This document shows, one piece after another, positions 47,909 to 59,376 of a DNA stretch of 64,000 bases. The stretch comes from Rotaria macrura (lineage: Eukaryota > Rotifera > Eurotatoria > Philodinida > Philodinidae), in the NCBI GenBank assembly GCA_900239685.1, contig OENT01000018.1:124001-188000 (forward strand). The letters run 5' to 3'. Positions within the stretch are counted from its first letter, which is position 1, and each line of letters starts with the position of its first letter. The notes beneath the pieces were generated by a model, which was given only the letters and a program-made list of their open reading frames with translations, was not told where the DNA came from and ran no database searches. Both the position numbers and the translations under genes were made by a program.

Positions 47909-50900
47909 CTTTATGACTTTTGACTCAGACGTGCTAAAATCCATCGTTTGAAAGGAGAGAAAACGAAGTCAGAACAGAGAAAGTTTACGTTCTGTTGAGA
48001 TCAATGGTATTCTCGATGTTTTCTCATGAAACTCAAGATTAGGATTATCTATAGACAAAGTACAGTTCATTTTGCTGATCTATTTCGTAATAGAAGCCGA
48101 GAAACCTTCTTGACTCAGGAGTGTGTTCTGTATCTGAACACGTTTACTGTTGATTCGGGTGTTAATTCGACATTATTTTCAATATCTGATACGACTCAAT
48201 ACATAAATCAATTTATGCCTACACGAATGCGACCAGATCAGTATGAATTCTTTTTCGTAATCTAATCCTAGAAATTTTTTTTAAATGTAATTTTGAAATC
48301 GTTCACGTTTCATGCTAGTATAGTGAATAGATTTTTATTTCATCAGAGACTATGATGCAAGAGTATTTATACTATCAAAAACAGTATTTATAACTTACCT
48401 ATTAAAGTGCGAACAACTTCAAAATGATCGATCGTAACTGGATTTATAAACTTGACGTAATTTGGAATAAAGATTTTAGTCACATTTCGAAACAAAATCT
48501 TCATTCAAGATTATGAATCTTAATTTTCGAACAATCAAACTCTAGATTATATTCTATCTTATTACCAAGGAATCTTTTTCCTAAAGCTTACTACTAGAGT
48601 CAAATAAAAGTTATATACCTTGGCAACCATATACAATTTAATTATTTGTCGATTATTTTCCATCATAACTGGATAATCCGTCAGCATCTTTAAAATTGAA
48701 ATTAAGTCCTTTGCATCGTTAATTGATAGCTAAGTTTTTGAATGGTATGTACCCCACGAATTGAATTAGTTCATTCAAAATACGCCATGTGTTATTGATC
48801 GATTGAAATGATTATTGTGCTACTGGCACGACGATTTGAAATATTAACAATCAATTTGAAGTTTCAAATGATGTAAATATTTCGAATAAATAAAACTTGT
48901 ATTTATCTTTGTAGCTGAATTTTTATTAGTATCAAATGAACTTGATGACAGAGATTCGACAGCAATTATTCGTCATAGTATTAATAACGTGAACTATTCA
49001 TATTTAAATAGCATCAAAACTATGCTGTCCTGTGAAAGTGACAACTTAGTATCATTTTACAAGGTTACAAAGCAACTAATTCTCTCGAAAACGACATGTC
49101 TAGGAACCCTTCACAAAATTCCTATACAAAAATAAACAAATTTTTAAATGTTTCGAAAGTATGATCTAGTTCATTCTGAAAATTTCTCAGAATACTTCTA
49201 GGTAACTGTGTATGTTGGGAGTATTGAAAAAAACTACTTTTTAGAAGTTTTTCTGTGTTAATTAAAATCATAGAAAAGAAGGAAGTAAAAACTACATAAT
49301 CGAGTATTAGAGCGGATAACTGTGCACGTAAAATTCAAATGAGTTAATGCATCATTAGTGTTTAATAGTTTTTGTGTTGAAAAACTGCCATGACAACAAT
49401 TTCAATCAAAAACTAGTCTAAAACATATATTCGATGTTTTTTAAGATAACTCACAGTTATGGTATTCTTGTTTTATACGCACGTATGAATTGTATAGTAT
49501 ATTTATCTCGTTGAGATATAGTTTATTGTTTGGATTCAAGATCTAACATGAAGAAGTGTGAATATAATGTGCACTAATGCACCTCGTTTGTCGACGTATA
49601 TTTCGTTTCGTTCTTCTCTAAACATAGTGCAAGTCAAATTACATATACGTAGTATTTGATATCTGAATACGTACTTATCGAGATACATGTTATCAGTTGT
49701 ATTGATCTAGTCATAATCTACATCATGAAAACACTTGCTTCTGTTCTCATGTATTTTTTTTCGATTGTGTCTGAATTCAATCAAAATTTCATGCTTTGAA
49801 ATCCTTTTTTTCAATAATTCATTGTCTGCAATATTACCATATAATACATGAAATTCTTTTAAAATACGACGTCATCTATCGGGAGCATAATTGTATTGCT
49901 ATTTATTTTGTAATTTAAAAAAATTAGGAAACATTGCATACAGTGTTTTTGGAAAATAAAATTAATTATTTAATTATGTTCAACAATCCACAAAAGGTTA
50001 ATTAGTACGTAATTAAAAAACATTTGACGTTGTTTGATTGCTCTAATTATATCTACCGAAAATCCTAAAAATCGAATTAAAAAACTGTTTTTCGCTTTTT
50101 CTCCATTTATGATTTTGTGATCGCACATCCAAAAGTTCTCGATGAATGTTCAAAATTGTATATATTCAATGGTTTTTGTTTTGAAAGAGCATGTCAAGAT
50201 GATGAACATGTTGTTGTTGTTTTTTATAAGTAAGCTTGTTTCAATTCTATATACAGGCACTTATATAAATTGGTGTGCTCATTTTTATGGAGTTTTCCGC
50301 ATCAAAACTAAGAATTTAGAAAAAATGACGACGTCATGCCCTTTCAAATTCATAAAAAAATAAAATTATAGAATGACAACGTGTCAAGAACTTCTGAATG
50401 CCAAATGAACTATTTTCGACTCCTGTTTGGTGAATATCTCCCGTAAGCATTATGAAATAAGTCTGAAATTTTTACCATATTCTATTCACTACAACCCTAA
50501 CATATCCTGAAAATCTCAACGTCATTCTTCACTTCCAGTAAGTGTTCCCTCTATTCGTCTTCTGCTTTTCGATGCATATCCTAACATTCAATGCACGGGG
50601 TGGCAAGGAGTGTTGCATTCACTTTCAACCCTGACAAACTCACGTTCTTTAGGTATAACTATGTATAATATGAAATAACTTCCCACGGTACTAGTGGAAG
50701 TATGGAAAACGCAGCACCAATGGTCACTGACTTTGGTTTTTATTTTCGAGTGAAATGTGGCGTGCCTGATGACAAAAATTTGAACCTGTCTATACTTAAA
50801 CAACAAGCAAGATTCATTAAATAATTATCAAACGTATTCTCCTCTCGGTTCGCGATAAACAATCTGATCATTTAATTGAAGAAAATGGTAGTGGAATAAA

Positions 50901-52733
50901 AATATGTTTTTGAATCGTAAATAAAACAGGCAAAACAATGATTTCTTATATTTGCCAGTCCTATCAGATATGTTTTGTAACAATACTCAAGATTATTTTT
51001 CTTGCTTACTTTTGTTTAACTTACTGTAGAAATAAAACATTTCATAGTAGATTCATATAAACATAAAGAGAAGACTTTATTCTCTGTTGAAATATTGAAT
51101 AGCTAACAAGAATAAAAATTTTCAACAAATACTATTTAAATTATTAGATTCTAATGAAGAAATTTAGCCATGTATAAAATAGTTGGTCTGAGAGAGAGAA
51201 AGAGAACCGTCAGACATTCTCAAAATAGATATACAATTAAATCTAACCATTTTAAAAATAGTTTAAACCTATTCGCGGAATTATGAACAGTAAATACTTC
51301 AAGTACTGCAACATAAAATCTGTCGATATTCAATTGTCACGCAACAAAATATTCAATGCATTATCTGAGCAAGTTCGTCCAATTGGTTGGCTTATACCTA
51401 AAGCACTTGATTGGGGTAAATGACGTTCACATAGAATTGTATCAATTAATGATTTAATTGAAATTCTATCGGAAATTGCTATTGAATCTGCTTCAACACC
51501 ATTAGTTAACCCATGTAATTACAGCATATGGTTTATTAAAGGATTTGGTTACATTAGAAAACGGGTGTAGGTGCGGATCTGGACCTCTTGATCATCTGTT
51601 CCACCTTACACACACCCTTATTGACTTATATAGTTTAGTGTTGCATCGAACATGAAAACTAATATAATTTTACAAATTTAGGTATTGAACTGATTCTTTT
51701 TTGTTAATAAATAATAACAGATTGTTTTCACCAAATATTATTAGCTGAATTCGAGATGCATGATCAAGCTATCGTTCGAAACTGATGTTCCAATGCCTGA
51801 GCACAGTGTTTGCTTATTTGATTTAAGATGGAGTGGATTATTTCAACGTATTCTAAAATCTAAATATTGGCTATTCAATAACACATGTTAGCAAAACGAA
51901 AACAAAATCGGCATAGTTATTCTTTTCGAAAAGCTATAAAGCAACCAGATGGTATACACGTGCATGATCATACCAGCAATAACAGCTTTGAATAGAACAT
52001 GCTGGGTTTCAATGAATTGATTCATGAAGAGTGTGGGTGTATGGACGTGTTATTGGTCTGTAAACCAACAGCCACCACACTCGAGAGATGCCTAATTCAA
52101 ATATAAGCGAAGCTTTCAATGCTTATTATCGATTGGAAAATTTAAAATAACAACAAATAGTGTTAATCTAGAAAAAAAGAAGAAAGTTTTCCTAATCAAT
52201 AATTTGCAATTGAGACGAGAGATTTATTGTTGTCTCAGAAAAAAATGAGTGAGATTTCATTTTTAGTTATTTTGTAATGGAATGCATTTGTGTCTAGCTG
52301 TGGGAGATACCTGCTACTTTTAATTCGACCTTAAATAGAACTCAACTGGGAAGAATATAGTATAACTTCGAAGATAAGAAAAAAGTGCAAATCAACGGAG
52401 TGGGAAAAGAATCAGTTAAACCCTTTTTTAGCCGAAAAGCTATCGTTGAAGAGAAAGTGTTCCTGAGAAACATAAGAAGGAAACTCGTACTATGTCATGC
52501 TTATTCGTTCGATTTACCCAAGTGATTCTACCACACACATTGAATGTTGTTGCAAAGACCGACGACAATCTATATTCTGCTGAGACAAGTTGTAAACCAG
52601 TTCACTAGTGGTTTTGCGAACAGCCAGACTATACGAAAGAGAAACAATTCATCTATGTCCTACATCGCAGCTGATATAAACGACTCATCCAGAAAAAAAG
52701 AAGTTCGGTAGTCAAAAACAGTTCACGACTTTG
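47909..52733. other. Gene-poor stretch with possible decayed coding pieces
   Basis: 4.8 kb of mostly AT-rich DNA. Open frames at 48026-48265 and 50142-50363 are short and unrecognised. From 51330 to about 51900 the composition becomes more coding-like in pieces on both strands, listed separately. A TGTGGGTGT motif lies at 52032. Confidence 0.5.
51330..51518 (-). pseudogene. Unidentified coding-like fragment
   Basis: A 62-codon minus-strand frame ending in a stop at 51330, without an ATG, bounded upstream by a stop. Composition and codon use resemble the real genes (for example DRISIKSLIDTILCERHLPQ and SSALGISQPIGRT). No splice acceptor sits at its upstream edge. It may be a relic of a host gene or a transposon; I do not recognise the family. 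Confidence 0.25.
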
Positions 52734-52735
52734 TA

Positions 52736-53058
52736 GACAATAATGTAAAACAATAGACATTATTTTTGGTAAATAATGTATGCAATGTAATTATAATGCA
52801 TTGATTCTGAGGGAATTATCGAAAATTTTACCATTACTTCTTTGCAATTCATTATAATAATGCATGAAAAATTTCAGAAAAAAATGTGCTACAATTAATT
52901 GAAATTCTCTACGACTCCAATGCACTTTAATGTATTTTTCCTCAAACTTTTGTCATGCATTATAATGAATTGCAAAGAAATAATGGTAAAATTTTCGATA
53001 ATTCCCTCAGAATCAATGCATTATAAGTACATTGCGTATATTATTTTACATTATTGAC
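52736..53058. mobile_element. Palindromic MITE with TA target site
   Basis: 323 bp flanked by TA on both sides (52734-52735 and 53059-53060). The two halves are nearly perfect inverted copies of over 100 bp: GACAATAATGTAAAA at the left tip against GTCAATAATGTAAAA at the right, then TAATGCATTGATTCTGAGGG and TTATCGAAAATTTTACCATT in both. The centre of about 60 bp is unique. TA duplication and size fit a mariner-type MITE. Few differences between arms suggest moderate age. Confidence 0.85.
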
Positions 53059-53060
53059 TA

Positions 53061-53537
53061 TATAAAAAACAACTGCTACATAATAAACTGCTATTCTTCA
53101 AAAACTATTCAACCTTAATCACCATTTGAATGACACCAAAAAAGTTTCGATCTCCTATGGAAAAGTCCCATGAGATTTCAGTCTTGCCAAAAAGAGTACT
53201 TTCCAGCAGGTTTCCTGCTTGATCATTAAGGATTCTTCTTCCAAACGACAAAAATAAGAATAAATTATCATACCCACCGATTTCAACACTTAAAAAAAAC
53301 ACACCTTTTATCTTATCCTCAGCACGTTGGCGTCCGAAGGGTCAACTCTTTCTGACAGGCGTTTGGAATGAAGGCGGATGGAATATCATTTATAATAAAA
53401 TTACTTTCCTCTTAGGCTGATTTATCATAAGTTTAAAAGTGGTTGATTCTTTTAAAAATTTGAGTCAGAGTTTCCGAACTCGTGTATCATAGCGATAGAT
53501 ATTCTGAGCATGCGCATTGAGTTAGGCATTCCACGTT
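53061..53537. other. Short gap between two inverted-repeat elements
   Basis: AT-rich; contains a 65-codon open frame on minus (53105-53302) that I do not recognise. Nothing else seen. Confidence 0.4.
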
Positions 53538-54209
53538 GAGAATCCGATAACGAATCCCCAGAGTGTCAATGGGAATTCATAAGGGAATTTACTAGTCGTT
53601 CCTAGAGAGTATTAAGAGAGTGCCTGTTTAAGTGATCAAATTCGACACGCATTCTATGATGAGTTTTAGCCAATGCTGAAGAAATTCCTTAAAATCTACC
53701 CTAAAATTCAGTTATTTACTTTTTCACAATAACTTTTTGTATATTTATTATGAATCGAAACTCATTTTTCCGAAAAAAACATTATCATTTTCTTAAAATG
53801 CTCCTCTACATAATCTGTTGAGCAGGCTTCGTCTCAGTGGATGAATTCCATTGATCGAATATTAAGCCACATCTAAATGACGAGTTATCGTCGAGAGGAT
53901 TCAGGTAGCATTTCCAATGATTTCTATATCACTTAAAAATAATGAACTTTCAGAATAAACGATTGTTTCCTTGGCAATTCGATCTTGTTTTATACTTTCA
54001 TAGGCGCGTAAGAAAACGATGAACGTTTACCTACACTTCCTCACAGATCATCAAGGGAGTCCTTGTCATGAATCCTCGTAGAGTTTTTTCTTTTTCCATA
54101 CGCCCTATACTTCGGCGACTCCCCAAGAACTTCTCATGGGGTCCCTAGTAGCTCCCTGCCAATTAAAAGTTTTTCAGAGGACTCCCAGGGCATTCGTTAA
54201 GGGATTCTC
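53538..54209. mobile_element. Inverted-repeat element with GAGAATCC ends
   Basis: About 670 bp. Left end GAGAATCCGATAACGAATCC, right end as reverse complement GAGAATCCCTTAACGAATGC, continuing with CCC.G.GAGTC-like similarity for about 10 bp. The interior near the right end is GC-richer and repeats short CTCCC/GGGAG words. No open frame. No certain target duplication (GTT against GGTT). Probably an old non-autonomous DNA transposon. Confidence 0.5.
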
Positions 54210-54258
54210 GGTTAGGGATCCTATCATAATACAAGCATAATATGTGCCAAGAAAATGA

Positions 54259-54525
54259 CTCTGCCGTCGAAAATTTCGCTATTTATGTAATGGAAGAGGA
54301 ACTGTTTGTTCATATAATACGAATTACAAGTATAATATAGAATCATTTAAATGTGAACATCTGGATCGATGTGAAAATTCTACTTTAATTTATTGTCCAC
54401 AAATATGTTTTAATACTAAAGATGATTTTCGTTGTAAATGCGCATCTGATTTTGAGCCAACTGGAGTTAGTGAATCGGATTGCCATTCAACAGATCAAAT
54501 TTTTCATTGTAGAAAAAGGAAATGA
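54259..54525 (+). pseudogene. EGF-like domain fragment
   Basis: An open frame without ATG from after a stop at 54256 to a stop at 54523-54525. It encodes cysteines in EGF-like spacing: LCNGRGTVC, FKCEHLDRCENSTLIYCPQ, then ICFNTKDDFRCKC and a final DCHS. This resembles a calcium-binding EGF unit of an extracellular or receptor protein. No second domain and no clear splice sites were found nearby, so it is most likely a relic exon; it could instead be one exon of a gene whose other exons I missed. Confidence 0.4.
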
Positions 54526-54980
54526 ATTGCATGCAGATAATTGGAAAATTAGTCGTCAATATAGAAAAGATAAATAGAAATGATAATTGATAAGACTATA
54601 ATTGATATTTATTTTTTAGAACTTGCTAACTAGCTTAGTGATTGTTTTATTTCATTTTTTTGTAATGATATTTATTAATTAATAGATTGATTGGTTGATT
54701 GTTGTCTGTTACACTGATATATCAATTAAAGTTATATTGAATATGTTTTATATCTGTTTAGTAATAGGATGATTATCTTTAAAGGAAATTAAGAATACTT
54801 CAATGTTTACCAAATTTATGTGAAAAATTCACTAGTAGAAAGAAATGCTTCATTCCATCGGTTTACCATATGAGTTTAGTCAAAGAGAAGAATGAACAAG
54901 AACAAAAAATCTTCTTTATTTATTAAAAATTTTATTTTTCTAAATTTTTCTTCTGTTTTTGATAAACCGTATCATTAAAA

Positions 54981-55250
54981 CCTGGGATATCAGCTTAGTA
55001 TTGTATTAATTAATACTCTTTTAATACCATTCCACTAGAGATAAAAAAGTAACTTCATACTTTTGTGTTAGCGTTAAAAGAACAATTTAAGATTTTCATA
55101 TTAGTTTTCATGAAAAATGTATTAAATAATGCTTGTTTAATGCTAATGGATAATTCAATAGTAACACCAAAGTATTAGATTATTTTTTTAATACTAACAA
55201 AAAAGTATTAACACTTTTGAAATACTATAATGCTAATCCAACACCCCTAA
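54981..55250. mobile_element. Older copy of the hAT-like repeat also found at 63629
   Basis: About 270 bp, similar over most of its length and in the same orientation to the element at 63629-63972. Shared blocks include AATTAATAC/AATTAATGC, TAACTTCATRCTTTTG, TTAGCGTTAAAA, AAAATGTATTAAAT and GCTTGTTTA. The right end reads, as reverse complement, TTAGGGGTGTTGGATTAGCA. The left end is weaker (CCTGGGATATCAGCTTAG). No target duplication is recognisable, in line with greater age. Confidence 0.6.
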
Positions 55251-57087
55251 TACAAATGCAGTCGTATACGGTTCATATCTGTCGATCATATTTAATCAAA
55301 GCAGATCAGACCAACTAGAACACAAAGAAAATCGTGTATCTCTATCAGTTCACACATATAGGGTAAACGCAAGAGAAGATGATGTGATCAACGAAAGATT
55401 TTTTATCGAACAAAGACATGATGTCATCACAAGAAAAGAATGGCATGATACCAAGCAAAAAGATAATCTCGATCTGTATGAAACTAAAGACATAAGAAAA
55501 AATAGAAAGCACAGTGTGAGACCCCTGCCTCTAATACTTAACCTCATACTTCTCGATATTGCATTGGTCTCTTATGGTCAGATATTCGACATTGAAGAAA
55601 GCTATTTCCTTTAATTCTTCCGTCATAACCTATTACAGAGTAAATGAAGCAACTAGATGAGACTCTTAGCAGAGTCGATACACGTTGTGGTAGTTATGTG
55701 ATATTCTTTAGTTTAGATTATAGACATCTTGGCAGCTCTCACCCTCACCCAACTGGTCTGAGCATTATTTTCCTGAAGAGTACATAGTAACTATAATTGT
55801 AACGGAAAATATAACATAAGTGAACGATATTATATTGATATGGCAGTTTTTATTGGATCAATGTATTCTTCAGCTTGCCTTTACTTAATTTGTTCAACGC
55901 CCGATTTCGCTACTTGTTGAATTTTATCTTTATTTCAAAACTATAATTACTACAAGCACAAGCTTTCAACGTTATTCTCCAACATCTGAAAGTATATCCC
56001 GATCCCTCCATCCTTCGTATGCATGACCGTGTATATTCTCTATTGTTCTCCTCTCGCTTTCTCTTTTGTAAAAACACAACAATGAGCACAGATACAAGGT
56101 ATACAGTAGCGATTACAAAGGTATTGAAAAAGAACGATGTACTGCGCAGTAATTAAAAAGCATTGAACAAGTATGAAAATGATGAGTAGTATTACGCAAG
56201 TATTCGAGGACGACACGATGAAATAAGAGTCACACAAGCAAGGATGAATATCACATACAGGCGATAGCACATCACGTTGGTATATCTCGTGGAACAATAA
56301 TATAATAGAGCATGTATTAACGTGACATCTTAAAAATTTTTCAAACCTGAGAAAAAATTATATTTCACTGATTTCCTCATGAAAAGTGTGGCCTGTCCTC
56401 CAGTTTCTCTAAAACGCCGAAATCTAAATATCTGAGATCTTCAGGAGATGCGTAGACCTCGACCAATAGAAAAAAAGTTGCCCTGCGAACTCAAGATTTC
56501 GCAATACTTCCTTGCAGGCGATTTCTTTCCACAGATACACTGGAAGAACCTTTTTTATTGACACACTAAGATAAAACTTGTTGTAATTTGCGACACAAAA
56601 GCGTATGACATCAGATGCTCGTTGCGAAACATTTTGTCCAGCAAGAGCATGATACATTCTGTAAGCATGGTTCGAATCTACCATACAGCACATGTTTCAT
56701 TTTTTTTCTATAAAAGCACGTTAGGACATCTTTTCAATTGATTTCCATTTAATTGCTCCTATTCTAAATAACTCAAGTAAGCCAGATCTTGGGATTTGAC
56801 TAGCTTTTAATTGGTACGATCTCCACCAGACCACTTTAGGGCAGTCCTTTCTCGACCATCGATCAAGATTAGCATATGCTTGAATAATCAATAATCGAGA
56901 AATTGCAGTGAAAAAAAGAATTGAAGAATTATTTTGAAAATGTATGTTTTATATGTTCAATTATCTTGTTTAAATACAGCTGCATAGATGCATTAAAAAA
57001 CGGTCAATGGCTAGGCCTCGGACGGAATGTAACATCTAATATTTACGAAAATTTTTTATGCTGAACATCACGACATAATAACTAACG
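55251..57087. other. Gene-poor stretch
   Basis: AT-rich with several short open frames. The only one with an ATG and coding-like composition is at 56424-56693 (separate entry). No RNA gene found. Confidence 0.5.
56424..56693 (-). CDS. Hypothetical small ORF, 89 codons
   Basis: ATG-initiated minus-strand frame of 89 codons in a locally GC-richer patch (about 56400-56860). The product would be moderately hydrophobic with two Cys near the N-terminus (MCCMVDSNHAYRMYHALAGQ). No domain recognised, no partner exon or promoter seen. Could be a decayed gene piece or chance. Confidence 0.2.
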   Translation of the reverse strand: MCCMVDSNHAYRMYHALAGQNVSQRASDVIRFCVANYNKFYLSVSIKKVLPVYLWKEIACKEVLRNLEFAGQLFFYWSRSTHLLKISDI

Positions 57088-58215
57088 ACTAGTCCTGCGG
57101 GACAGTCCCGAATCCCAAAAAATCCCGTTTGTCCCGTCCTGTGGGACAAACCGAAAAACACAATGTCCCGAATTCTAAAATCCCCATATCTAAACCTGTT
57201 AGGCATTTGAAACTTTTTTTATCATAAAATCCGCATTGTAGGAGAAAAAAATCAGAAAGTTGTATTGATGTTAAATATGCGAAATTCAAAGAGCTCGAAA
57301 ATGCATTTATCTCATTTTTGATTTTTCTGACGAAAAGTTCGAATTTTGAGGGGAGGGTGCTTAATAAACAGTAAATTATTAATTTTATCTACATCTAAAT
57401 GTATGTGTTTTTCTAGTCTATCAAAATTGATCGATACGAAAATTATTCGAAACGAAAATTGATCTTACGTGAATTGTGCAATACAAAAAAGCTTATCGAT
57501 ATGAAAATTAATTGACATGAAAAATACTTCAGTTTAATTAAAAGAGAATAATCTTCTAAAACTGGCAGTTGATAGCTACTAAAATGTTAAATAATAAAAA
57601 AAGAAATTTCAAACAATCGTAGAAAAATTACGGACATAAAAAGAGCACATGTTTATCTGATATATGGGGAATAGTTGTAGACATAGATTACTTTAAATGA
57701 GCTTATACATTTCGAATTAAAATCTATCACAATAAGCTCGATTTTACTAATCTAATAATGATTAGATAAAAGTATATTCTTCATAGGTTATAAATAGGGC
57801 TAATATCCTATGTAAATAGGACGGTATTATTTTTCTCTAATATCAACATTTATACATATATTTGAGCACAACAAGCGATGTGGGTGTAGATCTTCGATTT
57901 GCCCAACTTTCAGTCACACACACATGGACACTCCTGATTATTAATTCATATTTCTACTTGAGAGTACCCGATTCTGTTTTTAATAAAAACAAATTAATTT
58001 TAGTCTTACATTTCTCGATCTATTTTCATATCAATCAATTTTTTATTCCTCTATTTTCCTATTAATTGTGTAGAAACGGTGTTTCGTTTTCTTTGCCGGA
58101 AAGATACGACATTTAAACATTTTTTGTTAACGGGACAATTCGAAAAAAATCGGTACTATTCAAAAATTTTCGGGACGAGATAAATGGGATTAGGGACAAT
58201 CAAAAGTTGGTCTCG
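57088..58215. mobile_element. Possible transposon with GGGAC-rich inverted ends
   Basis: About 1.1 kb. The left end has AGTCCTGCGGGACAGTCCCG followed by AATCCC and further GTCCCGTCC words; the right end as reverse complement has GATTGTCCCTAATCCC followed by TCGTCCCG. The interior is strongly AT-rich without a transposase. Ends are diverged and no target duplication is certain, so family and limits are provisional. Ends of this kind are seen in some hAT elements. Confidence 0.4.
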
Positions 58216-58868
58216 CATGTCTCCACTACCGACACATAAGCGCGATGCATTTTATTTTAGTGTAGAGTACACGATGCACTCATCGAACCCATATAATTTT
58301 GTTCCTGGTGACCCGCGTTCTCTTGCTTTTTATACCCTTCGTAACAAGGAGCAACCGCAAGGATGATTATAACCAACTAGAACGGAATGAGAGAAAGAAA
58401 AAGAATGCTCTTTCCTCTCGAGCGCCATATATAAAGGCGAGTTCTATCACCACCGTGTTCTCACATTCATTTCGAACAACTACTTTTAATATTGGAGGGG
58501 TGAATTAATGGATGAAAAGAAGATGCACATTTATACCCACTGACCCTTCTGTCGATACCTACTCACCAAAATTATAAACACAAAATTCTAGCAGCGTGCT
58601 AGTTTGAATTCCATTTCAGCGAACGAGTGCTCGCACTTATTTTTCTGTGTGAATGCATTTTTCGACCACAATGAACCCTATTATTTCAGCGATACTAACC
58701 GGCCGAGAACTTCGATGATGCATATGCAAAACAAAGAAAAGCATTTCTTTTCTTCTATTTTTCTCTCGCGTTCCTACGGTGCACTATAAAAATAGTGTGA
58801 GAGTTATTACCCATAGATTGTGGCTAGTTTTTTTTAATCAGTTTGAGCGAAAGAACGAATACAAAAGA
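58216..58868. other. Stretch upstream of the small two-exon gene
   Basis: GC content is somewhat higher than in surrounding DNA. A TATATAAAGG box occurs at about 58428, with no open frame of note behind it, so it may be an orphan or decayed promoter. Several GAA/TTC-rich words occur, not in a clean heat-shock-element array. Confidence 0.4.
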
Positions 58869-58876
58869 TATAAATA
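58869..58876 (+). promoter_or_regulatory. TATA box of the small two-exon gene
   Basis: TATAAATA 97 bp upstream of the ATG at 58973. With the usual ~30 bp spacing this would place the transcription start near 58900 and give a 5' untranslated region of about 75 nt. Confidence 0.45.
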
Positions 58877-58972
58877 GCACATTGTGCGCTCTCTCATTGC
58901 ATACCATTTTTTTCCCTTCGATATAGAACAACGTTTATATATTTTGTCAGATAGAACAATACAATTTCAGTT

Positions 58973-59274
58973 ATGTCGGACAAACAACAACACGAAAGTC
59001 ATTGGGAGTCGCATCGACACACATCGAAGACGACACAAATTGGCAATCAGGCGCCGGTTACCATTGGCAAGGACATGTCGGCCGAAGGTGGCTTCGATGT
59101 AAAGAAGACAATCCATTCTTGCTTTTTTTATTTGACATATGAATGAACACTTTTTAGCATGGTAATCCGGTAACAACTGAAGCACATGCAATCATATTCA
59201 GCGATGAGGGTCATGTGGGAACATTCGAATGCAAAGAAAAATCCATCGGCCAACATCAAAATAGTATCAAATGA
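58973..59274 (+). CDS. Small two-exon gene, hydrophilic protein of unknown function
   Basis: Exons 58973-59098 and 59158-59274, joined across a 59-nt GT-AG intron (GTAAAG...TTTTTAG) in phase 0; 80 residues. The protein is hydrophilic, rich in His, Gly, Thr, Ser, Gln and Lys, with one Cys and no signal or membrane segment. Two related motifs flank the junction: GNQAPVTIGKDMSAEGGFD before and HGNPVTTEAHAIIFSDEGHV after. The set TATA box (58869), ATG, typical short intron, stop and AATAAA (59367) forms a compact complete gene in an otherwise gene-poor region, and its GC content is above the surroundings. I do not recognise the family. Such small hydrophilic proteins are often stress-related, but that is only a suggestion. 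Confidence 0.6.
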
Positions 59275-59366
59275 AAATGATCTCTCAAGGAAATGCGACA
59301 TTGGGATTTCTCATATTAAATATTCAAGCAATGCTTATCTATGTATCTTTCTGATGCCTGTGCATC

Positions 59367-59376
59367 AATAAATAAA
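59367..59376 (+). terminator. Poly(A) signal of the small two-exon gene
   Basis: Two overlapping AATAAA signals (AATAAATAAA) about 95 nt after the stop codon. Confidence 0.6.

Noticed and set aside
47687-47944. 85-codon minus-strand frame rich in SPVSPVFTGHRHR
   Set aside because: It translates the CACCGGT repeat block of the hAT element and runs across its border; not a gene.
56660-56690. GGTTCGAATC, a possible tRNA T-loop
   Set aside because: The word sits in a simple hairpin (ATGG...CCAT); no D-arm, anticodon arm or acceptor stem could be fitted around it.
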